From assembly GCA_964461835.1 (NCBI GenBank), contig CAYWVO010000019.1:1-62558 (forward strand): a stretch of 62,558 nucleotides of DNA. The letters are read 5' to 3'. The notes under the pieces are model-generated. The model was given only the letters and a program-made list of their open reading frames with translations. It was not told the origin of the DNA and did no database searches. The translations under genes were made by a program, and so were the position numbers. Of the stretch, positions 53,534 to 62,519 are shown piece after piece; position 1 is the stretch's first letter, and every line of letters begins with the position of its first letter. The stretch is from CAYWVO01 sp964461835 (GTDB lineage: Bacteria; Zixibacteria; MSB-5A5; WJJR01; JAJRUJ01).

Positions 53534-54124
53534 CTATTTTAGCAGCCATTTCTGTAACGCGTCAACCGCTTTATCCGATTGCTTGTCAGCAGCTTCGAGT
53601 GACAAAAGCATATCGATATTGAGCACCATTCCCTCGCGGGAATACGAGGCAATGTCTAAGATGCCGGTATCCATACGGATAGCGTCCTCCGGGCACGCCT
53701 CGACACAAAATCCGCAGTAGACACACTTACCGACATCGATGTCAAAACTTTTCGGCCGTTTCTCGATGTTAGGGTCGTCAACTTCCTCGGCCACAATCTC
53801 GATACAATACGCCGGGCAGACCGTTTCACACATCATACACGCCACGCACCGTGGCGATCCGTCTTCTCGCTTGGTCAGGCGGTGCAGGGTGCGGAGGCGC
53901 GGCGCCAGCGGTCGCTTAACTTCCGGATATTGAATCGTCGGCGTGGTCGGATGAGTCTTAACGATCCCGAAGAGCTTCAGTACATGGTAATACAGGTTCA
54001 CCACGAAATGCCGTGTGGTAATCACCAGCCCACGGATCACTTCGAAAAGGTAAACCTGCTCCCAAAAGCTTAAAGTTGCCTGGCGTCTCCGGGCGGACAC
54101 GTTTACTGTATTTTGCACTGCCAT
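53534..54124 (-). CDS. nuoI: NADH-quinone oxidoreductase subunit I, first copy
   Basis: 196 residues with two [4Fe-4S] motifs, CVACMMCETVCP and CVYCGFCVEACP, and family sequence YPEVKRPLAPRLR. ATG 54124 is chosen; an upstream in-frame ATG at 54211 would run into nuoH. It ends the main nuoA-I run. Confidence 0.94.
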   Translation of the reverse strand: MAVQNTVNVSARRRQATLSFWEQVYLFEVIRGLVITTRHFVVNLYYHVLKLFGIVKTHPTTPTIQYPEVKRPLAPRLRTLHRLTKREDGSPRCVACMMCETVCPAYCIEIVAEEVDDPNIEKRPKSFDIDVGKCVYCGFCVEACPEDAIRMDTGILDIASYSREGMVLNIDMLLSLEAADKQSDKAVDALQKWLLK

Positions 54125-54138
54125 ATGTTCTATCCGAG

Positions 54139-55227
54139 TTACCCGATCAACATTACGACAAAAGCGGTCACCACAATATTGACCAGTGATAATGGAAGCA
54201 ACCACTTCCACCCCAAGTCCATCAACTGGTCATACCGGAATCGGGGCAGGGTCCAGCGGATCGCCATCATCAACCAGCAGAAAAACCCTACCTTCGCCAC
54301 AAACGCACCCATCCGCATGAGATTCACCAGGTTGGGATGGATCTCCCAGGTACCGCCCCACGGCCAGGCAAAACCGGTATCGGCCAGCCAGGGAATTTGC
54401 CAGCCGCCGAAGAAAAACGTGACCGTCACCGCGGCGATAACCACGGTCTCGATAAAATCGGTGAACAAGAACATCGCGAATTTCATCGAGGAATATTCCA
54501 GATTAAACCCGATAATTTCCGATTCGCCCTCGGGCATGTCGAAGGGCACGCGCTTGGTCTCGGCAATCCCGGCCGTAAAGAACAAGAGAAATCCGAGGGG
54601 TTGAATAATCACGCCCCAGCGTGGGATCCAACCAAAATAGTTGTAGCCCTGTAAGACTACCAACTCCTGCATGGAAAGCGTCCCCAAAGCCAGGATAACC
54701 CCAATGATCGTCATCCCGATACAAATCTCATAGGAGATCATCTGCGCACTGGCCCGGATACCGCCCAGCAGGGAGTAGTTGTTGTTGGAGGTCCAACCAC
54801 CCAGTACGATGCCATACACGCCCAGCGAAGCCATGGCAAATACAAACAGCACCCCGACTCCGAGGTCCGCTACCTGGAGACCAATCTTCTGGCCGGCGAT
54901 GGTGAGCTGATACCCAAATGGGATGACCGCAAACGTCAGCAACGCAAAAAACATCGCCATGAACGGCGCGAACGTATTCAACAGTTTATTCTGACTATCG
55001 GGGACGAAATCTTCTTTGGTAAACATCTTCATGGCGTCGCAGACCATGTGCACCAACCCCAGAAACGGGCGACCGAGAAACTTCGCCCGGTTGGCGCCTA
55101 TACGATCCTGCATGACCGCCGACTGTTTCCGCTCGGCCCAGGCCAGTAAAAACGCGAACGTGAGCGGCAAAAACAGAATATAGGCCGACTTGGCGATCAG
55201 CGATGTCCAGAATACGGTTGCGCTCAT
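54139..55227 (-). CDS. nuoH: NADH-quinone oxidoreductase subunit H
   Basis: 362 residues with about eight membrane helices and the NuoH signatures AERKQSAVMQDRIGANRA, TKEDFVP and AETKRVPFDMPEGESEIIGFNLEYSSMKFAMF. It forms part of the quinone channel and the connection to the membrane arm. Start and nuoG stop overlap as ATGA. Only one nuoH is present although its neighbours B, C, D and I are doubled. Confidence 0.96.
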   Translation of the reverse strand: MSATVFWTSLIAKSAYILFLPLTFAFLLAWAERKQSAVMQDRIGANRAKFLGRPFLGLVHMVCDAMKMFTKEDFVPDSQNKLLNTFAPFMAMFFALLTFAVIPFGYQLTIAGQKIGLQVADLGVGVLFVFAMASLGVYGIVLGGWTSNNNYSLLGGIRASAQMISYEICIGMTIIGVILALGTLSMQELVVLQGYNYFGWIPRWGVIIQPLGFLLFFTAGIAETKRVPFDMPEGESEIIGFNLEYSSMKFAMFLFTDFIETVVIAAVTVTFFFGGWQIPWLADTGFAWPWGGTWEIHPNLVNLMRMGAFVAKVGFFCWLMMAIRWTLPRFRYDQLMDLGWKWLLPLSLVNIVVTAFVVMLIG

Positions 55228-56840
55228 TTGCCTACCGGATCCATCGGTGCAGTCTCTTCAATCAACTGCGTGAACGTTTTGTCTTTAAAATGATCTATCT
55301 CGCCTGCCAGTACCGCATATACGTCCGCCGGACCTGGTGAAATCGGATCGGTCCGGCAGGCTTTGGCCAACTCGCTCAAGATTTGCAGCATCGGTAACGA
55401 ATCACCCAGTGGCGTAACCACCGGCGGGAAATGCTGCACCGTACCCTCAAAATTAGTAATTGATCCTTCTTTCTCAGTGTACACCGCGGAGGGCAACAGA
55501 TAGCCACATTGCCGGGATGTGGGATTGAGATGGCTGCCGATGTAGCAGGCAAATTGCAATCCGTTGAACACATCGGCCACTTTTTGCTCGCCGAACGCGG
55601 GCGCGAGATCCCGATCGAGAATCACCAGGGCCTTGATCTTGCCCTCCACAATCTGATCCATGGCCTCATGAACTTCCGGCGACCGGCTGATCGGGCCAAA
55701 AATCTGCTCGGCGCCAAAGGTGTTGGCGTTCTTGTCGGCCCGAATGAGGATATCATCATCCTTGTCCTCAGGGCCGGGTGGAATTCGCCAGGCAATCTGC
55801 TCTATTTTCAAACCCGCATGGAACAGTGTGCGGGTGGCGAACATCTCTTCGTTGCTTATCGACGCCGAGGCAATAACTGCGACTGAATCAACGCCAAATT
55901 CTGCGATAGCGTCGGAGAGCGCCTGAGCGGTTTTCGCCAATGCGGTATCCATATCGGTCTTGTCATCTGTACTTCCGTTCACCTGCGCGTTCAATAATCG
56001 ATTATCGCTCTCCTGGGTCTTGTAAGAATAGCGACCCGCGTCGCACATCCAGTAACCGTTGACATCGGGATTGAACCGGGGCCGATAGCGGGCGATGCGT
56101 TTGCCGTCATTATGATGCAGCCGCCGGGTGAGAAAATCGACTCGGATATTGCAGCCGCGCGCACAACCGTGGCAGATCGATGGCGCCGCCGAGAGATACC
56201 AGACCCGGACCTTAAACCGGAAATCACGGTCGGTCAATGCGCCGACCGGGCAGATGTCGTTTACGCAGGCGGAATAGGCGTTATCCAATACGCGGCCAGG
56301 GTACGTTAGCAATTCAGAGTGATCGCCGCGATTAAAGATTCCCAGTTCGTGTGTTTTGGAGATTTCCGCGGTGAACCGCACACACCGCGAACAGAGGATA
56401 CACCGTTCAGAATCCAGGATAACATGCGGGCCCAGTACTTTCGCTTTCGTCTTCTTGACTTTGTTGTCCAGCAACGTCGAATCGTGCTGCGCCACCTCCA
56501 TGTAATACTGCTGGAGTTTGCATTCCCCGGCCTGATCACAGACCGGGCAATCCAGGGGATGATTGGCCAGCAAAAATTCCATCATTGCGGCACGAGCTGC
56601 GCGGGCCTTGTCGCTCGTCGTATGCACGACCATGCCATCGGTGGCCACAGTGTGGCAAGCGATCGCCAGTTTGGGGAATTTTTCGATTTCCACCAAGCAC
56701 AGACGGCACGAGCCAGCGATGGATAAACCCGGATGATAGCAGTAGTGTGGGATTTCAATCCCCAACTGCCGCGCCGCTTCGATTACCCGGGTCCCCGGCG
56801 TGACCTCGATCTCTCTACCATCTATGGTCAGGGTCGGCAT
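55224..56840 (-). CDS. nuoG: NADH-quinone oxidoreductase subunit G
   Basis: 538 residues. The N-terminal [2Fe-2S] domain has CYHPGLSIAGSCRLC; next come the His-ligated cluster in HPLDCPVCDQAGEC, the [4Fe-4S] cluster in CILCSRCVRF and CPVGALTDRDFRF, and a shortened molybdopterin-like domain (with SICHGCARGCN). Electron wire between NuoF/E and the quinone arm. Shorter than the roughly 700-900 residue forms. Confidence 0.95.
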   Translation of the reverse strand: MPTLTIDGREIEVTPGTRVIEAARQLGIEIPHYCYHPGLSIAGSCRLCLVEIEKFPKLAIACHTVATDGMVVHTTSDKARAARAAMMEFLLANHPLDCPVCDQAGECKLQQYYMEVAQHDSTLLDNKVKKTKAKVLGPHVILDSERCILCSRCVRFTAEISKTHELGIFNRGDHSELLTYPGRVLDNAYSACVNDICPVGALTDRDFRFKVRVWYLSAAPSICHGCARGCNIRVDFLTRRLHHNDGKRIARYRPRFNPDVNGYWMCDAGRYSYKTQESDNRLLNAQVNGSTDDKTDMDTALAKTAQALSDAIAEFGVDSVAVIASASISNEEMFATRTLFHAGLKIEQIAWRIPPGPEDKDDDILIRADKNANTFGAEQIFGPISRSPEVHEAMDQIVEGKIKALVILDRDLAPAFGEQKVADVFNGLQFACYIGSHLNPTSRQCGYLLPSAVYTEKEGSITNFEGTVQHFPPVVTPLGDSLPMLQILSELAKACRTDPISPGPADVYAVLAGEIDHFKDKTFTQLIEETAPMDPVGK

Positions 56841-56846
56841 AACGTT

Positions 56847-58139
56847 CTACACAATTCCTGCTAATCGTTCAGGGGATACTTCTTTGACGGTTCCCTGCTT
56901 TTTGCCGATAAAAGCCTCAAATTCGTCTTTGTATTTAGTCACAAAGGCGATCACCGGTAACGCGGCCGCTTCGCCCAGCGGACAGATTGAATTCCCAATA
57001 ATATTCTGCGAAATGCGATGCATATTCGGTACATCCACTGACCGTCCGCCACCGTCGAGAATTCGCTCGATTATCTTGCGCAGCCAGCCGGTCCCTTCAC
57101 GGCAGGGCGTGCACTGGCCACAGGATTCGTGTGCGTAAAAGCGAATAATCACCGCGAGGGCCTGCACCATATCAACCGAATCATCAAAAACTACGATCCC
57201 GGCGGAACCCAACATCGAGCCCGCCTTGGCCAGCGAGTCAAAATCCATAGGGATATCGATCTCGTCCGGAGTGAGAATCGGCGCCGATGATCCACCCGGG
57301 ATTACCCCTTTTAACTCGCGGCCTTCAGGGAGTCCGCCGGCGTGTTCGTAGATCATCTCCTTGAGGTTCGTGCCCAGCGGCAGTTCATAGACCCCCGGCT
57401 TATTCACGCAGCCGGAAATCGAATACAACCGCATCCCGCCGTTGCGTTCGCAGCCGATTTCGGCAAATTTCTCCCCGCCGAGTTCAATCACCCACGGCAC
57501 ATAGCCGATTGTTTCGACATTATTCACAATGGTCGGGCACGCTAAGTACCCTTCCACGGCCGGAAACGGCGGTTTCAATCGCGGCCAGCCGCGTTTGCCT
57601 TCCAGGGAGTTAAGCAGCGAAGTCTCCTCGCCGCAGATATACGCCCCCGCCCCGCGATGGACGATGATCTCAAGCGCAAAATCTTTTCCAAAAATATTTT
57701 TGCCCAGATACCCGGCTTCTTTCGCTTCGGTAATTGCCGCCTCAAGAATACGCGCCTGTTTTTCGTACTCACCACGAATATAAATGAAACAGGTGTGTGA
57801 TTGAATTGCCCAACAGGTGATCATGATCCCCTCCAACAACAGATGGGGATCATACTGCATAACATATTTATCTTTACAGGTACCCGGCTCGCCCTCGTCT
57901 GCGTTCACCACCAGGTAGCGGGGCTTGGGATTATCCTTAGGCAAGAATCCCCACTTCCGCCCGGCGGGAAATCCGGCGCCACCTAAACCACGCAGATTCG
58001 ATGCGGTCACCTCATCAATGATCTGCTGTGGCTCCATTTCGAGCGCTTTCCGGACACGCGTATAGACACCGTGTTCCTCGGCCACCGCGAGTTTGTGCAT
58101 ATCCGGCACGTCGAAATGTCTGGAGATCAGCTTATCCAT
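56847..58139 (-). CDS. nuoF: NADH-quinone oxidoreductase subunit F
   Basis: 430 residues with NADH/FMN-binding sequence SNLRGLGGAGFPAGRKW, NADEGEPGTCKDKYVM, GAGAYICGEETSLLNSLEGKRGWPRLKPPFPA and the [4Fe-4S] motif ESCGQCTPCREG. Site of NADH oxidation in complex I. Six bases after nuoE. Confidence 0.96.
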   Translation of the reverse strand: MDKLISRHFDVPDMHKLAVAEEHGVYTRVRKALEMEPQQIIDEVTASNLRGLGGAGFPAGRKWGFLPKDNPKPRYLVVNADEGEPGTCKDKYVMQYDPHLLLEGIMITCWAIQSHTCFIYIRGEYEKQARILEAAITEAKEAGYLGKNIFGKDFALEIIVHRGAGAYICGEETSLLNSLEGKRGWPRLKPPFPAVEGYLACPTIVNNVETIGYVPWVIELGGEKFAEIGCERNGGMRLYSISGCVNKPGVYELPLGTNLKEMIYEHAGGLPEGRELKGVIPGGSSAPILTPDEIDIPMDFDSLAKAGSMLGSAGIVVFDDSVDMVQALAVIIRFYAHESCGQCTPCREGTGWLRKIIERILDGGGRSVDVPNMHRISQNIIGNSICPLGEAAALPVIAFVTKYKDEFEAFIGKKQGTVKEVSPERLAGIV

Positions 58140-58145
58140 GGTGCA

Positions 58146-58649
58146 CTAGCGGGCGTTGTCGACTATTTCGTCAATCTTTTCCTTGGTGATATTGCCAAAA
58201 ATATCGTCGTTAACCTGGATCACTGGCGCATATTCGCAATGCGCGAGGCATTCCACTTCGCTGAGCGTGAACATTCCGTCTTCCGAGGTCTCGCCGACGT
58301 CAATCCCCAGTTTTTCCTTAAGGTAATCCAGCAAACCCGGGGCGTTTTTGATCCAACAGGTGATATTGCGACAGATTTGAATATGGTATTTCCCGATCGG
58401 CTTGGTATGGTACATCGTGTAAAAGGTGACCGCGCTGTGAATTTCGGTCACCGGGCGATCGAGGATGTCGGCCACCAGTTGTTCCACTTCCGGTGAGATA
58501 TAACCAAACTCCCGCTGCGCGAGATGCAGAAGCGGCAACGTAGTGGAATATTTATCCGGATAGGCTTCCAGAATCCGTTCGACTTCTTTTTGCGCCTCGG
58601 CGGAAAACGCCACCTTTTCCGGGCCTTCTGTCGCTTTGGTATCGATCAT
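58146..58649 (-). CDS. nuoE: NADH-quinone oxidoreductase subunit E
   Basis: 167 residues of the 24 kDa subunit family, with [2Fe-2S] ligands in CRNITCWIK and CLAHCEYAPVIQV. The start shares a base with the nuoD stop (TAATG). Confidence 0.95.
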   Translation of the reverse strand: MIDTKATEGPEKVAFSAEAQKEVERILEAYPDKYSTTLPLLHLAQREFGYISPEVEQLVADILDRPVTEIHSAVTFYTMYHTKPIGKYHIQICRNITCWIKNAPGLLDYLKEKLGIDVGETSEDGMFTLSEVECLAHCEYAPVIQVNDDIFGNITKEKIDEIVDNAR

Positions 58650-60007
58650 TACCGATCCAACTCTCCCGCAATCATATTCACGGTCCCGAACGTGGCGATC
58701 ACATCCGCCATCATGCCACCTTCCAGCATCTCACCTAAACCGGCCATCAAGGGAAAACACGGGGGGCGGCACCGCACGCGCATGGGGCGATCGGTACCAT
58801 CGGAGACCACATAGAATCCCAGTTCGCCGTTGCCCCCTTCGACCGCCGCGTAGGCTTCACCTTTCGGAGGGCGGATACCGTTTTTCTCCATGATCAGCAT
58901 GAAGTGGTTCATCAAGCCTTCGATATTGCCATAAGTGTCTTCCTTCGGCGGAAGAGACACTGTAACATCCTGGGCGCGGATCGCCTCCTCGCGGAACTTC
59001 TCGGCGCCCCATAGCGTCGGATCGGGCCGCACCATACGTACCAGCAAGTCGGAGGTCAGACCCATCTTGGCCGAGTCGACCATCTCCGCGGCGGACATCG
59101 GTTTGCCTTCCGGGGTTACCGCCACTGGCCCCTTGGGCATCTGCTCGATCGCCTGGCGGACAATACGTGCGGACTGCCGCATCTCCTCCATGCGCACCAG
59201 GTAACGGTCGTAGTTATCGCCGACTTCGCCGACCGGGATATCAAAATCCAAACGGTCGTACACGTGGTATGGGGTAGCGCGACGGACATCGAAGCCGACC
59301 CCGCACGCGCGCAGCAACGGGCCGGTGAACCCGTACGAAATTGCCGATTCTTTATCAATGGCGCCGACATCTTTCATGCGGTCGATAAAGATGCGGTTGC
59401 GGGCCAGCAGTTGGTTGACCTCTTCGACTATTTGCAGAGTCTTATCCAGGGCCGGCGGTACTTTTTCCAGAAAGTCTTCCGGTAAGTCGGCTTTCACCCC
59501 ACCAATCCGCAGGTAGGAAATCGTCAGCCGCGCACCGGTAACTTCTTCGATCAATTCATACAGATATTCCCGCGCTTTCATGAAATACACAAACGGCGTG
59601 AACGCTGCCAGTTCCATCGCTGTAGCGGCAATGGAGGTGAGGTGATCGGTGATCCGCGACAGCTCCGACATAATCACCCGGATGTATTCACAGCGTTCCG
59701 GCACCGTGATCCCCAGCAGCTTTTCCACCGCCATCGCGTATCCACAGTTGTTGATCAGCGGTGAAACGTAGTTCAGCCGGTCAGTGTAGGGGAACGACAG
59801 GTGCCAGGCGACACTCTCGCAGTCTTTCTCAAACGCACGATGCAAATAGCCGATTTCGATATCCGGAACCCGGACAATTTTCTCGCCGTCCAGTTCGGCG
59901 ATAATCCGGATCACGCCGTGCATTGCCGGATGGGACGGTCCGATATTGAGCAGATACGTGCTGCCTGCGGCGGAGTGCTGCTCAATCTTTTCTGCGGTCA
60001 TCGTCAT
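58649..60007 (-). CDS. nuoD: NADH-quinone oxidoreductase subunit D, first copy
   Basis: 452 residues with LLNIGPSHPAMHGVIRI, IGYLHRAFEKDCESVAWHLSFPYTDRLNY and C-terminal NMIAGELDR. It is longer than the copy at 49951 owing to a segment near residues 285-330 (GPVAVTPEGKPMSAAEMVDSAKMG). Part of the main complex I run. Confidence 0.95.
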   Translation of the reverse strand: MTMTAEKIEQHSAAGSTYLLNIGPSHPAMHGVIRIIAELDGEKIVRVPDIEIGYLHRAFEKDCESVAWHLSFPYTDRLNYVSPLINNCGYAMAVEKLLGITVPERCEYIRVIMSELSRITDHLTSIAATAMELAAFTPFVYFMKAREYLYELIEEVTGARLTISYLRIGGVKADLPEDFLEKVPPALDKTLQIVEEVNQLLARNRIFIDRMKDVGAIDKESAISYGFTGPLLRACGVGFDVRRATPYHVYDRLDFDIPVGEVGDNYDRYLVRMEEMRQSARIVRQAIEQMPKGPVAVTPEGKPMSAAEMVDSAKMGLTSDLLVRMVRPDPTLWGAEKFREEAIRAQDVTVSLPPKEDTYGNIEGLMNHFMLIMEKNGIRPPKGEAYAAVEGGNGELGFYVVSDGTDRPMRVRCRPPCFPLMAGLGEMLEGGMMADVIATFGTVNMIAGELDR

Positions 60008-60016
60008 CGGCGCATC

Positions 60017-60529
60017 CTACAAGTGCTTCGTGCGTGCTTCCACAATCGGCTGCCGTTTGTCAATCGGGTAGTCCCGCCTGAGGGCATGGCCCTTGAACTC
60101 CTCGTACATCAAAATCCGGCGCAGGTCCGGGTGTCCGCGGAACTTGATGCCATACATATCCCAGGCCTCCCGCTCGAACCAATTGGCGCCTTTGTAGAGT
60201 GAGGTAATTGAATCCACTTCCGGTTCGCTGCCGTCCAGTTGTACTTTAATGCGCACGCGATGGTTCTGCTTGACTGAATACATATGATACACCACTTCGA
60301 ACCGGGGCCGCCGGGGCAGGTAGTCCACCCCGCAGAGATCCATCAGCATGTCGAAATCCAACCCCGGCGTATCACGCAGGAACGTGATCACCTCGAGGAG
60401 CACCTCGGGTTTGACCACCGCGGTGTGGTCACCGCGATACGCGTGCGTTTCGGTGACCGCGTCGCCGAATTTTTCGACGATCTGTTTGATTATCGGGGAA
60501 TCAGATGCGGGTTTAGTTGTTTCGTTCAT
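60017..60529 (-). CDS. nuoC: NADH-quinone oxidoreductase subunit C, first copy
   Basis: 170 residues from ATG 60529; TTG 60544 would add five residues, and neither has a clear ribosome site. Signature GANWFEREAWDMYGIKFRGHPDLRRILMYEEFKGHALRRDYP is intact. The start lies inside the last codons of nuoB1, so translation is probably coupled. Confidence 0.93.
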   Translation of the reverse strand: MNETTKPASDSPIIKQIVEKFGDAVTETHAYRGDHTAVVKPEVLLEVITFLRDTPGLDFDMLMDLCGVDYLPRRPRFEVVYHMYSVKQNHRVRIKVQLDGSEPEVDSITSLYKGANWFEREAWDMYGIKFRGHPDLRRILMYEEFKGHALRRDYPIDKRQPIVEARTKHL

Positions 60530-61013
60530 CGGAATGTGGACCAATCAATGAATGCCGGGTTTCCTGAATGCGTTTCTGCAATTTGATGATCCCGTCCAAT
60601 ACCGCCTCAGGACGGGGCGGGCAGCCGGGAACGTAAATATCGACCGGGATAATCGTATCAATTCCCTGGATCGTAGCGTAGTTGTTGTAAAATCCGCCGG
60701 TACAGGTGCACACGCCGAACGCCATCACCCATTTGGGCTCGCACATCTGGTCGTACACCTTTTTGAGAATCGGCCCCATTTTGTGGCTGATCGTTCCGAC
60801 CACCATCAGCAGATCCGCCTGCCGGGGCGAAAACCGTGGCCAGGCCGCGCCGAAGCGGTCGAGATCGTAATGCGCTGAGGATACCGCCATGTATTCCATG
60901 CCGCAGCACGCGGTGACAAACGGGTACGGAAACAGCGAGAATTTTCGGCACCAGCCGAGAAAATCGCTGACTCGCGTGGTGAGAAAGCTGCCGGCGTGTT
61001 GATCTACCGCCAT
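60513..61013 (-). CDS. nuoB: NADH-quinone oxidoreductase subunit B, first copy
   Basis: 166 residues with the N2 cluster ligands in TACCGMEYMA, FGVCTCTGG and VYVPGCPPRPEAVLDG. The start at 61013 is supported by AAAGGGG and overlaps the nuoA end by ten bases; a longer in-frame opening to 61124 lies wholly within nuoA and is rejected. Confidence 0.94.
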   Translation of the reverse strand: MAVDQHAGSFLTTRVSDFLGWCRKFSLFPYPFVTACCGMEYMAVSSAHYDLDRFGAAWPRFSPRQADLLMVVGTISHKMGPILKKVYDQMCEPKWVMAFGVCTCTGGFYNNYATIQGIDTIIPVDIYVPGCPPRPEAVLDGIIKLQKRIQETRHSLIGPHSDERNN

Positions 61014-61321
61014 TTGAACGCCCCTTTCCGCCAGATGACCGCCAGCCCGACCGCCACAAATGCCAGGAAAATCAACATCGACAGAAAGCCGTACACACCC
61101 AGATCGCGGAACACCACCGCCCACGGGAACAGAAACGCCAGGTCGACGTCAAAGATGATAAACAAAATCGCGATTAAGTAGAATTTCACGCCAAACCGAT
61201 TACCGGGCAGTTGAAACGGTGAGCGGCCGCATTCGAACGGCTCCTGCTTGACCTTGGTGATTCGTTTGGGGCCGAGGATAATGCTCCCCAGGAGCATGGA
61301 ACCGGCGACGAATACCACCAA
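61004..61321 (-). CDS. nuoA: NADH-quinone oxidoreductase subunit A
   Basis: At least 105 residues from TTG 61321, with three membrane helices and the NuoA signature KQEPFECGRSPFQLPGNRFGVKFYLIAILFIIFDVDLAFLFPWA. Translated sequence upstream of TTG (SYLPIAVLAA) also looks like NuoA, and an AAAGGAG site stands seven bases from an in-frame ATC at 61357-61355. The true start may therefore be that rare codon, giving 117 residues. First gene of the nuo run. Confidence 0.9.
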   Translation of the reverse strand: MVVFVAGSMLLGSIILGPKRITKVKQEPFECGRSPFQLPGNRFGVKFYLIAILFIIFDVDLAFLFPWAVVFRDLGVYGFLSMLIFLAFVAVGLAVIWRKGAFKWR

Positions 61322-61460
61322 CGCCGCGAGTACGGCTATGGGCAGATAGCTGTCGATCGTTGAACTCCTTTGCTACCACCCGATTGCGCCCATCCTCCCA
61401 GATGAGCCACAGGGTCTCCCGGGGCGGGCATCAGACTTCCCCGCTCCCATAAGAACCCTA

Positions 61461-61489
61461 AGCTTACCATTTTTCGACGATGACGGCAA
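61461..61489 (-). promoter_or_regulatory. Weak candidate promoter of the nuo operon
   Basis: On the minus strand TTGCCG (61489-61484) and TAAGCT (61466-61461) are 17 bp apart, about 100 bp upstream of nuoA. The -10 matches consensus at only three positions. Confidence 0.25.
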
Positions 61490-61600
61490 GCGCTATGTTG
61501 GCAGAACCGGATTGCGGGGCAAGCAATTGTGTCACAATCTATAAGCGTGAAAAACGTGAGGAGAAAAGGGTGATGATTGGGGGATTTGGGGGCGGTTTTC

Positions 61601-61770
61601 GTAGGTCGAAACCCTTGAGTCGTCTGCGACGCGGACGACGCGGTTTCGACATCATCGCAACAAGCAAATCCTCAAAAAATGATTGTATTTACACCACAAC
61701 CGATATTTCGTAGGTCGAAACTTTTGAGCCCCGTCCGCCTTAGCGGACGCGGACGTGGTTTCGACATCAT
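61601..61770. repeat. Two REP palindromes left of the RAYT gene
   Basis: Copies at about 61601-61653 and 61710-61770, both opening GTAGGTCGAAAC and closing GGTTTCGACATCAT with a GC-rich dyad between. They fill most of the 420 bp between nuoA and the transposase; no other gene is seen there. Confidence 0.9.
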
Positions 61771-61798
61771 TGTCGTATCACCGGAATGGGCCTGAAAC

Positions 61799-62302
61799 AT
61801 GACTAACATCCGCCGGTCTAAATTCCCCGGTCAATCGTACTTCACGACACATGTGACCTACCAGCGTTCGCCAATTCTGCTTGAAAGTTTCGATGTCTTT
61901 TGGAAATCAATCGAATCGGTTAGAACCGAAATGCCATTCGACCTCATCGCCTGGGTCGTGTTACCGGATCACTGCCATATGCTAATAAATCCACGCACGA
62001 ATGACCTTTCGGAGATAATCCGATTGGTGAAACTGCGTTTCTCTGGCCGGTATCGGAGTGCCCTGAGACTTAGAAAAGGACGACTTTGGCAATACAGATT
62101 TTGGGATCACGTCATCCGCGATCGGGAAGATTTGTATAAACACCTTAATTATATACACCATAACCCGGTGAAACATGGGTTGGCACAAAATCCGATTGAA
62201 TATGAGTTTTCATCGTTCCGGAATTTTGTTGAACACGGCTATTATAGCCGAGATTGGGGAGCCGATTTCGATGTTGACTCGGACGATGAATTCGGTGAAT
62301 AG
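61799..62302 (+). CDS. REP-associated tyrosine transposase (RAYT, Y1/IS200-like)
   Basis: 167 residues. The HUH motif appears as LPDHCHMLI, and the catalytic tyrosine lies in LNYIHHNPVKHGL, both in the expected order. The N-terminus FPGQSYFTTHVTYQRSP and LWQYRFWDHVIRDREDL are typical of RAYTs. These single-copy domesticated enzymes nick REP palindromes and probably spread them. Four matching palindromes flank it within 800 bp. Confidence 0.95.
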   Translation: MTNIRRSKFPGQSYFTTHVTYQRSPILLESFDVFWKSIESVRTEMPFDLIAWVVLPDHCHMLINPRTNDLSEIIRLVKLRFSGRYRSALRLRKGRLWQYRFWDHVIRDREDLYKHLNYIHHNPVKHGLAQNPIEYEFSSFRNFVEHGYYSRDWGADFDVDSDDEFGE

Positions 62303-62406
62303 TAGGTCGAATCCCTTGTGGTTTCGACATTCATGCGAAGCGTGAAGGGGGTGTCGAAACCACGTCGACCCGCCAAGGCGGCTCGACTCAAGGGTTTCGA
62401 CCTACA
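62303..62406. repeat. REP palindromes right of the RAYT gene
   Basis: A shortened copy at 62303-62333 in the left-hand orientation, and an inverted full copy at 62350-62406 (opens GTGTCGAAACCACG, closes GGGTTTCGACCTAC). Such head-to-head pairs are common for REP units. Confidence 0.85.
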
Positions 62407-62459
62407 AAATCTTAGAGGCGAAGTGATCAATCCGCTCCTCATTTAAATTTGGAGGATCT

Positions 62460-62519
62460 ATGGAAATAGCAGATATGATCTTAGACTACTTCAAAGTATT
62501 GACCCCTCTGTGCCAATAA
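62460..62519 (+). pseudogene. Short frame with a strong ribosome site, possible gene remnant
   Basis: GGAGG at 62451-62455 precedes ATG 62460, and the frame MEIADMILDYFKVLTPLCQ ends at TAA. The hydrophobic/amphipathic start resembles the N-terminus of small membrane proteins, but the frame stops after 19 residues. It could be the beginning of a gene truncated at the REP region. Confidence 0.3.

Noticed and set aside
61480..61713. 77-codon frame right of nuoA
   Set aside because: Much of its length is REP palindrome sequence, so it is not a gene.
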